Positions 42,099-50,602 of a stretch of 64,000 nt of DNA are shown here, one piece after another; within the stretch, counting starts at the first letter, position 1, and the number at the start of each line of letters is the position of its first letter. This DNA comes from Shewanella atlantica (GTDB lineage Bacteria > Pseudomonadota > Gammaproteobacteria > Enterobacterales > Shewanellaceae), in NCBI RefSeq assembly GCF_003966265.1, contig NZ_RXNV01000012.1:1-64000 (forward strand). Direction: 5' to 3'. Under the pieces are notes generated by a model, which saw nothing but the letters and a program-made list of their open reading frames with translations, was not told the DNA's origin and did not search any database. The translations under genes and the position numbers were made by a program.

Positions 42099-43703
42099 AT
42101 GGCATATGATTCAGATGTGAAACTTGACCTTACACAATACACCTCTCTTATCGACCTGATTGAGCAGGCCGCCAGGCGTTACGGTGACAAGACTGCCTAT
42201 GCCAGCCTTGGGCATCACACCTCTTTTTCTGAAATTGAGCGTGACTCACGCTATTTTGCCGCTTACCTGCAAAATCATACCGAATTGGAAATAGGCGATC
42301 GCGTCGCAATACAGTTGCCAAATATTACCCAGTTCGTTATCGCCGCCTACGGTGCCATCAGGGCCGGCATGGTACTGGTTAACACTAACCCGCTATACAC
42401 AGAGCGGGAGTTGACCCACCAGTTCAATGATAGTGGTGCTAAGGTGTTGGTGATCCTCTCCGATCTACTGCCGACACTCACCAATGTCGTCGCCAATACT
42501 TGCATCGAAACCGTTATCTCCACCCATGCCTTAGACTTGATTTCCCCTCACGCGCAACCCGAGGTGCCGTTTGATACCAAGAGCTTTAATGACGTATTGG
42601 CAATAGGGGAGCAATCACCCTTTAACCGGGTAAGCCGTCATATAGATAATCTGGCCGCGCTGCAGTACACAGGTGGCACGACCGGGCTATCTAAGGGAGC
42701 CATGCTGAGCCACAGCAACTTAATCGCTAACGCGATGCAGATTAAATCCCGATTAGGAAAGAAGCTTGTTGAGGGTGAAGAGATATTTGTCGCGCCGCTT
42801 CCCGTCTACCATATCTATGCCTTCATGGTGAATTTGGTACTCTATTTCGAGCGTGGCTGTTGCTCGGTATTAATTCCCAACCCGAGGGACATCTCCTCGT
42901 TGATAACTACCCTCTCTAAGTATCCATTTACCGGTTTTGCCGGCCTCAACACCCTCTTCGTCGGCTTGTGTCATCAACCTGAGTTTAAGGCATTGGACTT
43001 CAGTCATCTGAAGATCACCATCTCTGGCGGAACCGCCCTGACACAGGCCGCGGCCAATGTCTGGCAACAAACCACGGGATGCACCATCTCAGAGGGCTAC
43101 GGCTTATCGGAAACATCGCCTGTTGTCTCACTCAACGCCCCCGGACTCGAACAGCTGGGCACCATTGGCAAACCTGTGCAGGGCACTGAGGTGAAGATCC
43201 TCGATAACGATGACAATGAAGTGCCATTGGGTGAAAGTGGTGAACTGGCAGTGAGAGGCCCTCAGGTGATGAGCGGTTATTGGAACAAAGCCGATGACAC
43301 CTCAAATGTGATGACAGATGAGGGATTCTTTAAAACCGGTGACATCGCCATTGAGACACAAGACGGCTTTCATAAAATCGTCGACCGTAAGAAAGACATG
43401 ATCATAGTATCGGGTTTTAACGTCTACCCTAATGAGGTGGAGGAAGTGCTGGCCAGCCATGAAGCTGTACTCGAATGTGCCGTTGTGGGTATAGACAACG
43501 AACGCAGTGGTGAAGCGGTTAAGGCTGTTATCGTACTCGCCAACAATGAGGCGGACACCATAGAGGTGGAATCAAATATTCTGGCCTACTGCCGTGAGCA
43601 GTTAACCGCCTATAAGCTCCCTAAGGTGATCGAGTTTGTACCTATGCTGCCAAAATCTACCGTAGGAAAGATACTGCGAAGGGAGTTGAGGAAAAGTATG
43701 TAG
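42099..43703 (+). CDS. Long-chain fatty acyl-CoA ligase (AMP-binding)
   Basis: 534 residues, PF00501 plus the C-terminal AMP-binding domain. ATP-dependent formation of acyl-CoA. It has the P-loop motif YTGGTTGLSKGAMLSHSNL (about residue 190), GYGLSETSPVVSLN, the hinge VDRKKDMIIVSGFNVYPNEVEE, and the catalytic Lys near KSTVGKILRREL at the C-terminus. Closest in outline to FadD-type ligases, but FadD paralogues are common, so the symbol is not given. It stands as a single gene. Confidence 0.9.
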   Translation: MAYDSDVKLDLTQYTSLIDLIEQAARRYGDKTAYASLGHHTSFSEIERDSRYFAAYLQNHTELEIGDRVAIQLPNITQFVIAAYGAIRAGMVLVNTNPLYTERELTHQFNDSGAKVLVILSDLLPTLTNVVANTCIETVISTHALDLISPHAQPEVPFDTKSFNDVLAIGEQSPFNRVSRHIDNLAALQYTGGTTGLSKGAMLSHSNLIANAMQIKSRLGKKLVEGEEIFVAPLPVYHIYAFMVNLVLYFERGCCSVLIPNPRDISSLITTLSKYPFTGFAGLNTLFVGLCHQPEFKALDFSHLKITISGGTALTQAAANVWQQTTGCTISEGYGLSETSPVVSLNAPGLEQLGTIGKPVQGTEVKILDNDDNEVPLGESGELAVRGPQVMSGYWNKADDTSNVMTDEGFFKTGDIAIETQDGFHKIVDRKKDMIIVSGFNVYPNEVEEVLASHEAVLECAVVGIDNERSGEAVKAVIVLANNEADTIEVESNILAYCREQLTAYKLPKVIEFVPMLPKSTVGKILRRELRKSM

Positions 43704-43722
43704 GACCGGCTTTAGCCGGGAA
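43699..43722. repeat. REP-like palindrome in reverse orientation, variant
   Basis: TGTAGGACCGGCTTTAGCCG + GGAA. It overlaps the last bases of the acyl-CoA ligase stop codon, and a weaker partial copy follows (GGGTCGGCTTTAGCTGAG at 43724-43741). Confidence 0.65.
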
Positions 43723-43761
43723 TGGGTCGGCTTTAGCTGAGAGGTAAGATGAAAATCTAAT

Positions 43762-43785
43762 ATCGCAGCTAAAGCAGCTCCTACA
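43762..43785. repeat. REP-like palindrome, variant copy
   Basis: ATCGCAGCTAAAGCAGCTCC + TACA: the stem is GCAGC/GCTGC-like with compensating changes relative to the consensus. With 43699 it forms an inverted REP pair between convergent genes. Confidence 0.65.
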
Positions 43786-44817
43786 TCACAGTCTCAATCC
43801 TTCTATCCACGCCTGAATAACGGGTCTGACATCCGGGCTCACCACCACTCCCATATGGCTGACACCCGGTAATACCTCTACCTGTGCCTGTTTGTTATCG
43901 GGAATATGTTGGGTGATGACGGGCTGATATTGCTCCGCAAACATGGTTTCATCATCGGCTCCGGCCAACACCAGCAGTGGCTGAGAAATTGCGCTAAGGT
44001 CGTCTTCGTAATCCCGTGGGGCAAAAGAGGTGTTGAGTCGGTACGAATAGGCTAAGGTTTCAGTGCCATTTCGAAAGGTTTGAGGCATATTAAACTTGAT
44101 ACTGGTTAAGTCATTCAAACCATGGATGCCGATATTATTGAGCATGCTCAAACCGATAATTCTGGCCGTATAAGGGGTAGCCCAGCCACCGGCATTCGGC
44201 CTTGTGGTCGGTGCATTATAAAAAATAAAGGGCGCTAACAGCAGATAAGCATCCGCTTGCTTTCCATATTTTCCTCCGGCAAAGCGGATAGCTAAGCCTC
44301 CTCCCGATGAGTGCCCGCCCATGATGATGTCGGACTTGGGTGAGTCCTGTTTTATCCCCAAAATCAGATCGGCAAGGTCATCTTCGAACTGGCCGATATA
44401 ATCGATATCGCCGCGCCTCTGTGGATTAACGCCATGACCACGCAGGTCCGGTGTATAGACCTGAGCCAGTCCCTGCTCACTGATAAATTTGGCCAGCTGA
44501 TAAAATTGCTGACTGTGCCAGCCCGAGCCATGGAGTAGAATTAACACCTTATCCGAGTCGGAAGAGTAATATCGATATTGAAGTTGGCCTTGGCCTCGTG
44601 TGCCATAGCTTTGCAGTGACGGCATACCGGCATAATCGAGCATCATCTCAGAAAAGTTGATGCCGCTGTTCACTACATCTCCCCGCTTTTCTGCGCCCTC
44701 TTGATTCACAGCCTCTGGTTTTGGCCCGCCAAAGTAGCTAAGCCCAAAGGCTATCCCCAGGTAGATGACAATAGAGATTATCACCGAGGTCAAAATCCGT
44801 TTTAATATTCGTGGCAT
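43786..44817 (-). CDS. Alpha/beta hydrolase with N-terminal membrane anchor
   Basis: 343 residues. An N-terminal helix (about residues 8-30, ILTSVIISIVIYLGIAFGLSYF) anchors the protein. The alpha/beta hydrolase domain (Hydrolase_4, monoglyceride-lipase-like) has the oxyanion motif LILLHGSGWHSQQF, YTPDLRGHGVNPQRRGDIDY, nucleophile elbow GGHSSGGGLAIRFAGG, Asp in VLAGADDETM, and His in LPGVSHMGVVV. Complete catalytic triad. It is convergent with the acyl-CoA ligase, so a lipid ester substrate is possible but unproven. Confidence 0.87.
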   Translation of the reverse strand: MPRILKRILTSVIISIVIYLGIAFGLSYFGGPKPEAVNQEGAEKRGDVVNSGINFSEMMLDYAGMPSLQSYGTRGQGQLQYRYYSSDSDKVLILLHGSGWHSQQFYQLAKFISEQGLAQVYTPDLRGHGVNPQRRGDIDYIGQFEDDLADLILGIKQDSPKSDIIMGGHSSGGGLAIRFAGGKYGKQADAYLLLAPFIFYNAPTTRPNAGGWATPYTARIIGLSMLNNIGIHGLNDLTSIKFNMPQTFRNGTETLAYSYRLNTSFAPRDYEDDLSAISQPLLVLAGADDETMFAEQYQPVITQHIPDNKQAQVEVLPGVSHMGVVVSPDVRPVIQAWIEGLRL

Positions 44818-45048
44818 ATTTTTCTATCTTCGAGTGAATGCAATTCAGAGTTATCTGTACATTGACATCATGTGCCCATCACCAGATAAGTTCAATCATA
44901 AGTTTGGTTCGCGTCAATGAAGCTTGGCGGCATTTTCCAAGCGGAACCATTTATTATCCTCAAAGATATGACAGTCCAATCTTTTCTTATGCATGTGGCA
45001 TAATGGCATTCATTGGATAACAGATAGCTAGATAACAGAGTAGTAAAA

Positions 45049-45318
45049 ATGGACAATGAACAAGACAGCTACATGACTCAAGAAACATTAATTGAAACTG
45101 TCGAGAATCAAATCGTAGACGGCGAACCCAAAAAGGTAAAAGAAACCTTGATGCGTCTAGTCATGACTGGTACACCACGTGAAGAAGCGATTCAATCGAT
45201 GGCCTGCGCGCTGGCAGTCGAAGTATTCGATGTCATGAAAAATGGCGCCTCTTTTAACGGAAAGCGTTATGACCAACATTTGGATGAATTACCTAATATG
45301 GACTGGTTAGACGATTAA
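45049..45318 (+). CDS. Small conserved hypothetical protein
   Basis: 89 residues, acidic, no membrane helix. The pattern is ETLMRLVMTGTPREEAIQSMACALAVEVFDVMKNGASFNGKRYDQHLDELP. It looks well folded (two or three helices), and I have the impression of a conserved family, but I cannot name it. The ATG follows an AGAGTAGTA site. A terminator hairpin follows 13 bases after the stop. Confidence 0.75.
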   Translation: MDNEQDSYMTQETLIETVENQIVDGEPKKVKETLMRLVMTGTPREEAIQSMACALAVEVFDVMKNGASFNGKRYDQHLDELPNMDWLDD

Positions 45319-45326
45319 CACCAAAG

Positions 45327-45461
45327 TTAGCCAGCCTTCGAATGAAGGCTGATTACATTTTTTACTTGTTTCATTTGGCGGTTTTGATACTGGATAAGTA
45401 ACAGGTAAGTATTGATGCCCAGCAAACCAAACATCAATCCCGCCCAATGAACCGAACCCAA
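45327..45461 (-). CDS. Possible 44-residue single-helix membrane protein
   Basis: A short frame on the minus strand from TTG 45461, with AGG placed 9 bases ahead, to TAA at 45327. It has a clear hydrophobic segment HWAGLMFGLLGINTYLLLIQ followed by a polar, basic tail. It begins 34 bases after the stop of the ABC transporter gene and points the same way. The amino acid content looks like real protein, but it may be a remnant. Its last codons overlap the terminator hairpin. Confidence 0.35.
   Translation of the reverse strand: MGSVHWAGLMFGLLGINTYLLLIQYQNRQMKQVKNVISLHSKAG
45332..45351. terminator. Terminator between convergent genes
   Basis: CAGCCTTC, loop GAAT, GAAGGCTG, then ATTACATTTTTT on the plus strand. 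Confidence 0.8.
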
Positions 45462-45472
45462 AGAGATACTGC

Positions 45473-45494
45473 CTACTTGTTATCCGACAAGTAG
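45473..45494 (-). terminator. Hairpin after the ABC exporter
   Basis: CTACTTGT/ACAAGTAG stem, 6-base loop, 2 bases after the ABC exporter stop. No T-run on the minus strand, so termination is uncertain. Confidence 0.4.
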
Positions 45495-45495
45495 A

Positions 45496-47343
45496 CTAAG
45501 TCTCTGTGATCAGCTGCAGGCTGGCAAATTCACGATATAGCTCGCTCGACGCCATCAACTCCTGGTGGGTGCCACTGGCGATTAACCGTCCCTTGTCTAA
45601 CACTAAGATACGATCCGCATTGAGCACAGTCGCCAATCGATGGGCAATAATCAGGGTCGTCTTATCCACCATTAAGCTATCCAACGCCTGCTTAACCTTC
45701 TGCTCGCTGATCGCATCGAGGGCACTGGTTGCCTCATCCAGCAGCAGGATGGGTCTGTCGGCTAAGATGGCTCTGGCGATGGCGATTCGCTGCTTCTGCC
45801 CACCGGACAATCTGACGCCCCGCTCTCCCAGATAGGTTTGATAACCGTCGCTGAACTCCTGAATAAACTCATCAGCGCGGGCCGCAATACAGGCATCGAT
45901 AACCTCCTCTTCGCTCGCATCCAGCCTGCCATAGCGGACGTTTTCAAGCACACTGGTGGCGAAAATGACCGACTCTTGCGGGACCAGGGCGTACTGTTGG
46001 CGCAGCGTCTGCGGTGCCAGCATTGCGATATCGATACCATCGAGCTCGATAGTGCCACTATCGAGCTGATAAAAACGCTGTAACTGCTCAAACAGGGTAC
46101 TCTTTCCTGCACCACTTGCACCCACCAGCGCCACGCGTTCACCGGATTTAATCTCGATATCCAGCCCGCGTATGACCTGCGAGTCACTCGCAATCGAATC
46201 ACCATTTTCCTGAATGTTCTGATAGGAAAATCGAACCTGTTTAAGACTAAGTTTACCCGCCACGGATTCAGGTAAAGTCTCAGGTTTCGCAACCGTTGGA
46301 ATGTCGATAGGGGTTTCGACCAACTCTATTAACCGCTCTGAAGCTCCGGCTGCTCTCTGGATCTCACCGATAACCTCACTGATGGTCGCAACCGACCCCG
46401 CCACCATCACGGCATAGAACATAAAGGCCGACAATTCACCACCGGATATACTTCCTGTCATCACATCCTGTGCCCCAACCCAGGTCACCAGTGCTATTGC
46501 CAATATGCTGAGAAACATCACTAATGAGATTAAAATTGAGCGATAGCGAATTCGCCCCTTCGCCGCATCCATTACGGCTTCGACACGATCGTTAAACAGG
46601 GCTCTGTCACGATCTTCATGGGTATAGGCTTGCACCGTATGGATCTCGTGCAGGGTCTCATCGACATAGGCGCCTAAATCACCAACTCTGTCCTGACTCT
46701 GACGGGAGAGGTCCCTCACCTTGCGACCAAAGAAGAAGATAGGCCCCAGCACCATAGGCACAGCCAGCAATACCAGACCGGTCAATTTAAGGCTGGTGAT
46801 GGCCATCATCACTATACCTCCGACAACGGTGACGCTGGCACGCAGGGCCATGGAGAGACTCGATCCCACGACCGATTGTAGTAAGGTCGAATCGGCGGTG
46901 AAACGGGAGATCACCTCGCCGGTACGTAACCTGGCATAGAAGCCCGGCGACAGTTTCAATAGGTGGTCGTAAACCTTAAGGCGAATGTCGGCACTCACCC
47001 GCTCGCCGAGCCAGGTCATCAGGTAGAAACGGCAGAATATGGCGGAGCTGCTCAGGGCGGTGATACCTATCACCAACATGATGATCTCATTGAGCCTGTC
47101 ACCGTTATCCTGCAAGAAGCCTTCATCGACCATCAGACGAACTCCCTGCCCCAGCGAGAGCCAAGCCAGCGAACCGATAAACAGGAAGATAATGGCGGCA
47201 ATGACTCGCCCTTTATAGGGACGTAAGAAAGCCCCTATCCAAGGTAAAACCGCTCTCTTGGCTACATCGGAACCTGAAGAAAGTGACTTACTCTGTTTTG
47301 AACTGGCGGTCATGGGTGAAACCGAGGTCGTATCTTGACTCAA
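45496..47343 (-). CDS. MsbA/ABCB-type ABC exporter (permease-ATPase fusion)
   Basis: 615 residues. Membrane domain PF00664 with six helices (about residues 35-340) and an ATPase domain (about 375-610). It has Walker A VGASGAGKST, the Q-loop near YALVPQESVIFA, signature VRLSGGQKQRIAIARAIL, Walker B PILLLDEATSALD and the switch His (IIAHRLATV). It works as a homodimer or heterodimer in the inner membrane; substrate unknown. A polar 30-residue N-terminus precedes the first helix. It stands apart from lipid A genes, so it is probably not MsbA itself. Confidence 0.9.
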   Translation of the reverse strand: MSQDTTSVSPMTASSKQSKSLSSGSDVAKRAVLPWIGAFLRPYKGRVIAAIIFLFIGSLAWLSLGQGVRLMVDEGFLQDNGDRLNEIIMLVIGITALSSSAIFCRFYLMTWLGERVSADIRLKVYDHLLKLSPGFYARLRTGEVISRFTADSTLLQSVVGSSLSMALRASVTVVGGIVMMAITSLKLTGLVLLAVPMVLGPIFFFGRKVRDLSRQSQDRVGDLGAYVDETLHEIHTVQAYTHEDRDRALFNDRVEAVMDAAKGRIRYRSILISLVMFLSILAIALVTWVGAQDVMTGSISGGELSAFMFYAVMVAGSVATISEVIGEIQRAAGASERLIELVETPIDIPTVAKPETLPESVAGKLSLKQVRFSYQNIQENGDSIASDSQVIRGLDIEIKSGERVALVGASGAGKSTLFEQLQRFYQLDSGTIELDGIDIAMLAPQTLRQQYALVPQESVIFATSVLENVRYGRLDASEEEVIDACIAARADEFIQEFSDGYQTYLGERGVRLSGGQKQRIAIARAILADRPILLLDEATSALDAISEQKVKQALDSLMVDKTTLIIAHRLATVLNADRILVLDKGRLIASGTHQELMASSELYREFASLQLITET

Positions 47344-47582
47344 TGGGAGTTCCTTTCTTGGAGCAACGACTTAAAGAGGTAGAATGAGTTTATCCAGCCC
47401 GTTCAATGAACAAGCGCTTCAATAAGCTCATTGGATAAGTAGAGAATATCAAAACCAATCTACAAACGTCGATTTAGTTTGTATCAAAAAATGCGCCTTG
47501 TTTGACTGAACTTATCTGCATTTAAGTATATAGTCTTGTCTCATTAAGAATCGATACCCATTGAGAGTAGCAGCAAAACCTT

Positions 47583-47909
47583 ATGGCAAAGAACATCTCC
47601 AGCGAAACCCAAAATGAAGCGATGAAAGTGGCCAAGGCCACTCAAAAACCGGGACAAACCAAGGAGCAGACTAAGCTTATCGCCTTAGGTATTGAGAAAG
47701 GAATCGCAGAATATAAGAAGCAACAGAAGAGTAAGGCGAGAGACAGAGACAAGTCCCGTAAGCAGGAGATCAGAGCCAAGGCGCGTGCTGCCGAAACGGT
47801 AGACAGCGATACAACCGAGCTTGAGACTAACTCGACTCGCCCGATGCTGCCTTGGGGGTTACTGGTACTCAGCTGGATTGGATTTATCGGCTTCCATTTT
47901 TTAAAATAA
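47583..47909 (+). CDS. DUF2956 family protein
   Basis: 108 residues. The pattern ETQNEAMKVAKATQKPGQTKEQTKLIALGIEKGIAEYKKQQKSKARDRDK is the DUF2956 signature. A very basic N-terminal helix is followed by one C-terminal membrane helix (LPWGLLVLSWIGFIGFHFLK). A tail-anchored inner-membrane protein of unknown function. Single gene, divergent from the ABC exporter. Confidence 0.87.
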   Translation: MAKNISSETQNEAMKVAKATQKPGQTKEQTKLIALGIEKGIAEYKKQQKSKARDRDKSRKQEIRAKARAAETVDSDTTELETNSTRPMLPWGLLVLSWIGFIGFHFLK

Positions 47910-48034
47910 AGAGTTGAAATAAAGAGCTGAAGTAAGAGATAGCATCAAGTCACGAGTCAAAGATAAGGCAAATGCAACTTCCGGTACAAAGGGAAGTTCC
48001 TAGGTTCTAGATCCTAGGAACTTTGTTACTAAAC

Positions 48035-48904
48035 TTATCCCGCCCCTTGCGCATTTTGTACTAACAAGCCTTTGAGTTCGGCTATCTGCTGTTTGAGTTC
48101 CGCCACATCGGCGGCGCTGGCGGGCAGTTCAGCCTTCGTCTCAGTCTGTTGGCTATTATGGTTAGCGGCCTCCTCTTCGGCCTCTGTTTCCGCTCGCATC
48201 GCCTGTGTTTCCTGTGTCATCACATCGAGTACGGCACCCACCATCATGTTCAGAAATACAAAGGCTGTCAGGAAGATAAAACTAAGATAATAGATCCAAC
48301 TCAACGGATAGACCGCCATGGTTTCATACATTACAGAGGTCCATGATTCGAACGTAGACACCCTAAACAGGGTTAGCATAGCGACCGAAACGTCGCCCCA
48401 GAGAAAGTCATTGATATGGGCGAACAACATGCTGCCGATAGCGCCATAGATATAGAAGATCACAAACATCAGCAGAGCAATATAACCCATGCGCGGAATG
48501 GCCTTGAGTAGGGCATTCACCAGCATTCTCAGCTCAGGGATCATGGAGACGAGCCGCAGTACCCTGAAGATACGCAACAGACGGGCGATAAGAATTCCGG
48601 CGCCACCGGCAGGGATTAAGCTGCCAATCACGATCAGGGTATCGAAAATATTCCAGCCATTAGTGAAAAACTTCTTAGGGCCATCACTCGCTAAAAATCG
48701 AATCACAATTTCGATGGCAAAAAACACGGTGATACCGACATCCAGTACCACCAGACTCTTCTCCATCCAGGATGGCAGATGGTAGGTGTGTGCCCCAATC
48801 GACAAGGCTGACACTATGATCACAAAAATCACAAAGCCCTGAAAGGCCTTGCTGTTGTCAATCAGCTTAAGTTTGTCCTGTATGCCAGAAACGTTTGCCA
48901 GCAC
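48035..48904 (-). CDS. NavBac-type voltage-gated sodium channel
   Basis: 289-residue single-domain (six-helix) ion channel (PF00520) that forms tetramers in the inner membrane. S4 has arginines every third residue (ARLLRIFRVLRLV, about 108-117). The pore reads LTLFRVSTFESWTSVMY with filter FESW (185-188), where NaChBac has LESW. It is followed by S6 (YLSFIFLTAFVFLNMMVGAVLDVM) and a C-terminal coiled coil rich in Glu/Ala. The filter predicts sodium selectivity, inferred from NaChBac. Single gene. Confidence 0.9.
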   Translation of the reverse strand: MLANVSGIQDKLKLIDNSKAFQGFVIFVIIVSALSIGAHTYHLPSWMEKSLVVLDVGITVFFAIEIVIRFLASDGPKKFFTNGWNIFDTLIVIGSLIPAGGAGILIARLLRIFRVLRLVSMIPELRMLVNALLKAIPRMGYIALLMFVIFYIYGAIGSMLFAHINDFLWGDVSVAMLTLFRVSTFESWTSVMYETMAVYPLSWIYYLSFIFLTAFVFLNMMVGAVLDVMTQETQAMRAETEAEEEAANHNSQQTETKAELPASAADVAELKQQIAELKGLLVQNAQGAG

Positions 48905-49358
48905 GGCAGCTCTCCTCTACATCAAAATTTGGTTATTTAAAAAGGTCTGTCTGATAAATGGGAGCTGCAGAGATAAAATTCCAATTGGAATAAGGATGAC
49001 TCGAAAAACAAACAACTAAACGTCGGCCGATCCCGCAGTCGGCGGACTCTAGCAGGAATAGCTTAAAATTTTATTAAAAATGAAAAGGCTGAGATGATGG
49101 GGCTGACTGTATTCATGTGGACTATTTAAGCCGGTTGGCTATAGAGCAGGAAGACAAAAGTATTCAGGCATTAAAAAAACGGGATCCTGCTCTTTACAGG
49201 GAATGAATTCAAGATGATGACTAAGCGCTAACAAGATTCCAGCCCTGAAAGATTCGCGGCTAAAGCCGCTCCTACATGGAGGATGTCGTAATTCGCATAT
49301 CGTAGCTCGTCGCCCGTTCCCAGACCTCGCCCCCCGAACCTCGTAACTAAAGACTATA
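48905..49358. other. Intergenic region
   Basis: Contains a REP copy (49253-49276) with a CGTAGCTCGTC motif after it. The rest shows no gene, terminator or promoter I can support. Confidence 0.5.
49253..49276. repeat. REP-like palindrome, copy 7
   Basis: Perfect consensus match, 83 bases from the next gene's stop. Confidence 0.85.
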
Positions 49359-49649
49359 TCAAGCCAAAACTTCGGTGATCATGGCCAGATGAGTATCTAC
49401 CCAAGCACTGCTGATAGGGCCCCAGGTGTTGATACGATAATGCCCGGCGTTATTGCGTTCACCGTCCTGAATAAACTGACACTCGATACCTATGTCCGAC
49501 AGCGCCGCAATAGCATCTTGAAGCGTACGTCGCGGCATGCCCGTTAACTTATTTAAAGACAATAGGTTATGTTGCTCGCTGTCGATATGATGCGCAAGAT
49601 ATAGCTTTCGTAGAAATGCTTTTTTCTGTTTTGAAACTTCAATGTCCAA
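49359..49649 (-). CDS. Small winged-helix protein
   Basis: 96 residues. A winged helix-turn-helix with LLSLNKLTGMPRRTLQDAIAALSDIGIECQFIQDGERNNAGHYRI, resembling the HTH_43 family (PF09904). The KQKKAFLRKLYLAHHID first helix and the WGPISSAWVDTHL tail fit. A DNA-binding role is inferred from the fold. It is divergent from the PH-domain pair. Confidence 0.75.
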   Translation of the reverse strand: MDIEVSKQKKAFLRKLYLAHHIDSEQHNLLSLNKLTGMPRRTLQDAIAALSDIGIECQFIQDGERNNAGHYRINTWGPISSAWVDTHLAMITEVLA

Positions 49650-49830
49650 ATCGGCACCTTTTATTTAAATAAATTCAACTATCAATGACTAACATCAATA
49701 GCTCATATCCCTATAAAAATACCACAGAGTGAAATTGTTGTGAAATATGTCAGCCTATGGAGAAAGGTTAGCGCTTCTTGATATAGTGTTATTCGAAATT
49801 GAATAAGAAACCAGAAACGGATACTGGCAC

Positions 49831-50601
49831 ATGACCCATGAAACGCCTGAGATAAAAGGTAGTGAAATTAAAGATCGTTTAGTTGATATCAAGGCCAGCA
49901 CATCGATAAAAGAGCCGGCTCTGCAAGGTGGTTCGGCGGTGGTAACGGATTTATCACCCTCTATGGACTCTGTCGATGAGCTCTCTAATTTAAAGAGTGA
50001 ACGATTAGATCACAGGCCACAGCCTCAGGAGCAATGGCAAAGCTTCGACCAGATCCCATTGTCGCCCGTTGAGCCGCGTCATTACACGCAAGTACTTATT
50101 GAAACGGCAACTATCTCAATAATCTTTATCACTATCTTGTCGGTATTTCTCATTTTTGTCGCAACGATTCCCCTGCCCATTGCGGCAATAGTCATTCCGG
50201 CCCTATTGATGATTGGCTCTGGGATCACTTGGGTGAGGTACCTCAATGCCAAGGCAATTGGTTACGCCGTCTGTTCCCATGAACTTGTGATGCAGACAGG
50301 GATCTTTTGGGTGAAGCGGATTTCGCTCCCCTATACCCGACTGCAACATATCAGCCTGTCTCAAGGCCCGCTAGAGCGAAAGTTTTATCTGCGTACCCTG
50401 AAATGCTTTAGCGCCGGAAGTGGTAGTGCAGAGATCGAGCTGCCCGGCTTAGAGAGTAAAACCGCAGAAAAGCTCAGACAACACCTGCTCAGTATGGCGG
50501 CAATCGCCATCAAAACCACTGCTATCATTAACGTGAATGAAGAGGTGAACCAGAAAAAGATCAATGAAGAAGAACCCGCCGCCGACAGAGCTGAGCAATA
50601 A
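49831..50601 (+). CDS. Bacterial PH-domain membrane protein (YdbS-like)
   Basis: 256 residues. A polar N-terminus (about 80 residues) is followed by two membrane helices (about 92-112 and 116-136) and a bPH2/DUF304 domain (PF03703, about 145-225). That domain has AVCSHELVMQTGIFWVKRISLPYTRLQHISLSQGPLERKFYLRTLKCFSAGSGSAEIELPGL. Pairs of YdbS- and YdbT-type proteins are common; the function is not established. The stop lies 1 base before the next gene's ATG. Confidence 0.87.
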   Translation: MTHETPEIKGSEIKDRLVDIKASTSIKEPALQGGSAVVTDLSPSMDSVDELSNLKSERLDHRPQPQEQWQSFDQIPLSPVEPRHYTQVLIETATISIIFITILSVFLIFVATIPLPIAAIVIPALLMIGSGITWVRYLNAKAIGYAVCSHELVMQTGIFWVKRISLPYTRLQHISLSQGPLERKFYLRTLKCFSAGSGSAEIELPGLESKTAEKLRQHLLSMAAIAIKTTAIINVNEEVNQKKINEEEPAADRAEQ

Positions 50602-50602
50602 T

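Noticed and set aside
42032..42109. 25-codon upstream ORF overlapping the acyl-CoA ligase start
   Set aside because: No ribosome-binding site and no sign of attenuation structure; likely chance.
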